Shown here: piece after piece, positions 4,609-5,536 of the stretch | How the letters are laid out: every line of letters starts with the position of its first letter | How positions within the stretch are numbered: the first letter of the stretch is position 1 | From: Candidatus Dormiibacterota bacterium | GTDB lineage: Bacteria; Chloroflexota; Dormibacteria; Aeolococcales; Aeolococcaceae | Assembly: GCA_003135255.1 (NCBI GenBank) | Contig: PLAX01000201.1 | Coordinates: forward strand, 6,013 to 11,548 | Direction of reading: 5' to 3' | Length of the DNA: 5,536 nucleotides | Translations under genes and position numbers: made by a program | The notes under the pieces: model-generated | Databases searched by the model: none | The model's input: only the letters and a program-made list of their open reading frames with translations | Told to the model about the DNA's origin: nothing

Positions 4609-5536
4609 ATGCCTCGCTCACTCCTCTTCCTGATCGCGGACACCGGCGGTGGGCACAGGGCTGCGGCGACGGCGGTGAGCCACTATCTCGGCCGCGCCCA
4701 CCCCGGCGAGTTCGACGTGGAGATCGTCGACCCCTTCGCGAGCGCCTCGCCTCGCCTGCTGGGCCGGACCGCGGGCCTGTACGGCCCGCTGATCCAGCGC
4801 GCACCGTGGCTCTGGGGCGGGATGTTCCACGCCACCAACTCCCGGGCCATGGTCAGGGCGGCCGAGCTGGTGCTGCGGAGCGTCGACCCCGCCATCGAAC
4901 GGTTGATGACCAACCTCGACCCGGCGGCGGTGGTCTCCTTTCACCCCCTGCTCAACCGGGCTGCGGTGAGGGCGCGGAGACGCCTCGGCATGCGGGTCCC
5001 CCTGGTCACCGCCGTCACCGACCTGGTTGACGTGCACGCGTTCTGGGCGTCGCCGGACGTCGACCTGGTCATCGTGCCCTCCCCCGGGGGTCTCGACCGC
5101 TGCCGCCGCAACCGGGTCCCCGCCGAGAAGCTGGTCCAGGTCGGTCTTCCGGTCGACGCCGGCTTCACCGACCATGCGTCCGATCCGGATACCCGGCGGG
5201 CCCGGCGGCTTCAGCTCGGGCTCGACCCCGATCGCTTCACCGTTCTGGTCTGCAGCGGGGCGGACGGGTCGGGCGACATCGAGCGACGCGCCCGGCTACT
5301 GGCCGGTAGCGGCCTGGACATCTCCATGGTGGTGATCTGCGGGCGGAATCAGCGGGCCTGCAACGGCCTGCACGGCCTCCGCGACCGGGAGGGCCGTCCG
5401 GTGAGCGTGCACGGATTCGTGACCAACATGGCGGAGTGGATGACGGCGGCCGACATCGTCGTGACCAAGGCGGGCCCCGGGACGATCGCCGAGGCCCTCT
5501 GTGCCGGACTGCCTCTCCTCATCACCTGGTACCTCC
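4609..5536 (+). CDS. MGDG-synthase-like GT28 glycolipid glycosyltransferase, 3'-truncated by window edge
   Basis: Members of this family (plant MGD1, Bacillus UgtP; MurG-like GT-B fold) move a sugar from UDP-Gal or UDP-Glc to diacylglycerol on the inner face of the membrane. In all, 309 codons are visible with no stop before the edge; the family is usually about 370-400 residues, so perhaps 60-90 are missing. The N-terminal MGDG_synth domain opens with DTGGGHRAAA (11-20), the Gly-rich acceptor-side loop, followed by FHPLLN (111-116), VTDLVDVHAFW (136-146) and VGLPVD (178-183), the hinge. The C-terminal domain (from about 209) has VLVCSGADGSGD (212-223), VVICGRN (241-247), VHGF (267-270) and TKAGPGTIAEAL (286-297), the nucleotide-sugar binding signature nearly identical to plant enzymes. 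No signal peptide or membrane helix is seen. The ATG at 4609 begins right at the domain. Sugar and acceptor cannot be read from sequence; a sterol or other lipid acceptor is possible. Confidence 0.88.
   Translation, partial: MPRSLLFLIADTGGGHRAAATAVSHYLGRAHPGEFDVEIVDPFASASPRLLGRTAGLYGPLIQRAPWLWGGMFHATNSRAMVRAAELVLRSVDPAIERLMTNLDPAAVVSFHPLLNRAAVRARRRLGMRVPLVTAVTDLVDVHAFWASPDVDLVIVPSPGGLDRCRRNRVPAEKLVQVGLPVDAGFTDHASDPDTRRARRLQLGLDPDRFTVLVCSGADGSGDIERRARLLAGSGLDISMVVICGRNQRACNGLHGLRDREGRPVSVHGFVTNMAEWMTAADIVVTKAGPGTIAEALCAGLPLLITWYL

Overview
This is a GC-rich chromosomal window with short intergenic gaps, GTG and TTG starts, and no sign of mobile elements, CRISPR arrays, tRNA or rRNA. GC bias explains the many long antisense open frames. 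The gene mix is a folate kinase, a DUF4388/PATAN protein, an Ig-like plus beta-propeller lipoprotein, and an MGDG-synthase-like glycosyltransferase. With possible leaderless transcription, it suggests a high-GC bacterium of the Terrabacteria type (Chloroflexota, Dormibacterota or Actinomycetota-like). That placement is inference; there is no phylogenetic marker strong enough to fix it.

Layout. Bases 1-418 (+) hold the 3' part of a folK-like gene (HPPK, folate synthesis), which runs off the left edge. It converges on a minus-strand gene (1111-455) for an unrecognised acidic 218-residue protein with a Cys/His cluster. The 36-bp gap between the two contains overlapping GC-rich palindromes. Bases 1112-1323 are a divergent intergenic region with a candidate extended -10 promoter (TGTTACTAT) and a good Shine-Dalgarno for the next gene. 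Bases 1324-2742 (+) encode a DUF4388 (PATAN) protein with a long Pro/Ala linker and, by eye, two further copies of the same fold at the C-terminus. Its stop overlaps the start (TTGA) of a lipoprotein gene, 2739-4526 (+), with a lipobox, two Big_5-like Ig domains and a TolB/PD40-like propeller. After an 82-bp gap, bases 4609-5536 (+) begin an MGDG-synthase-like GT28 glycosyltransferase that runs off the right edge. A TAGTGT box just upstream of its ATG suggests a leaderless transcript.

Functional links. The DUF4388 gene and the lipoprotein gene look translationally coupled, so a cytoplasmic PATAN-type protein is probably co-expressed with a cell-surface beta-rich lipoprotein. The glycosyltransferase probably makes membrane glycolipid and may have its own promoter. 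The folate gene and the unknown minus-strand gene are not obviously related to these. Nothing here amounts to a clear new defence or mobile system. The least explained elements are the three-copy DUF4388 protein with its lipoprotein partner, and the unknown acidic protein.
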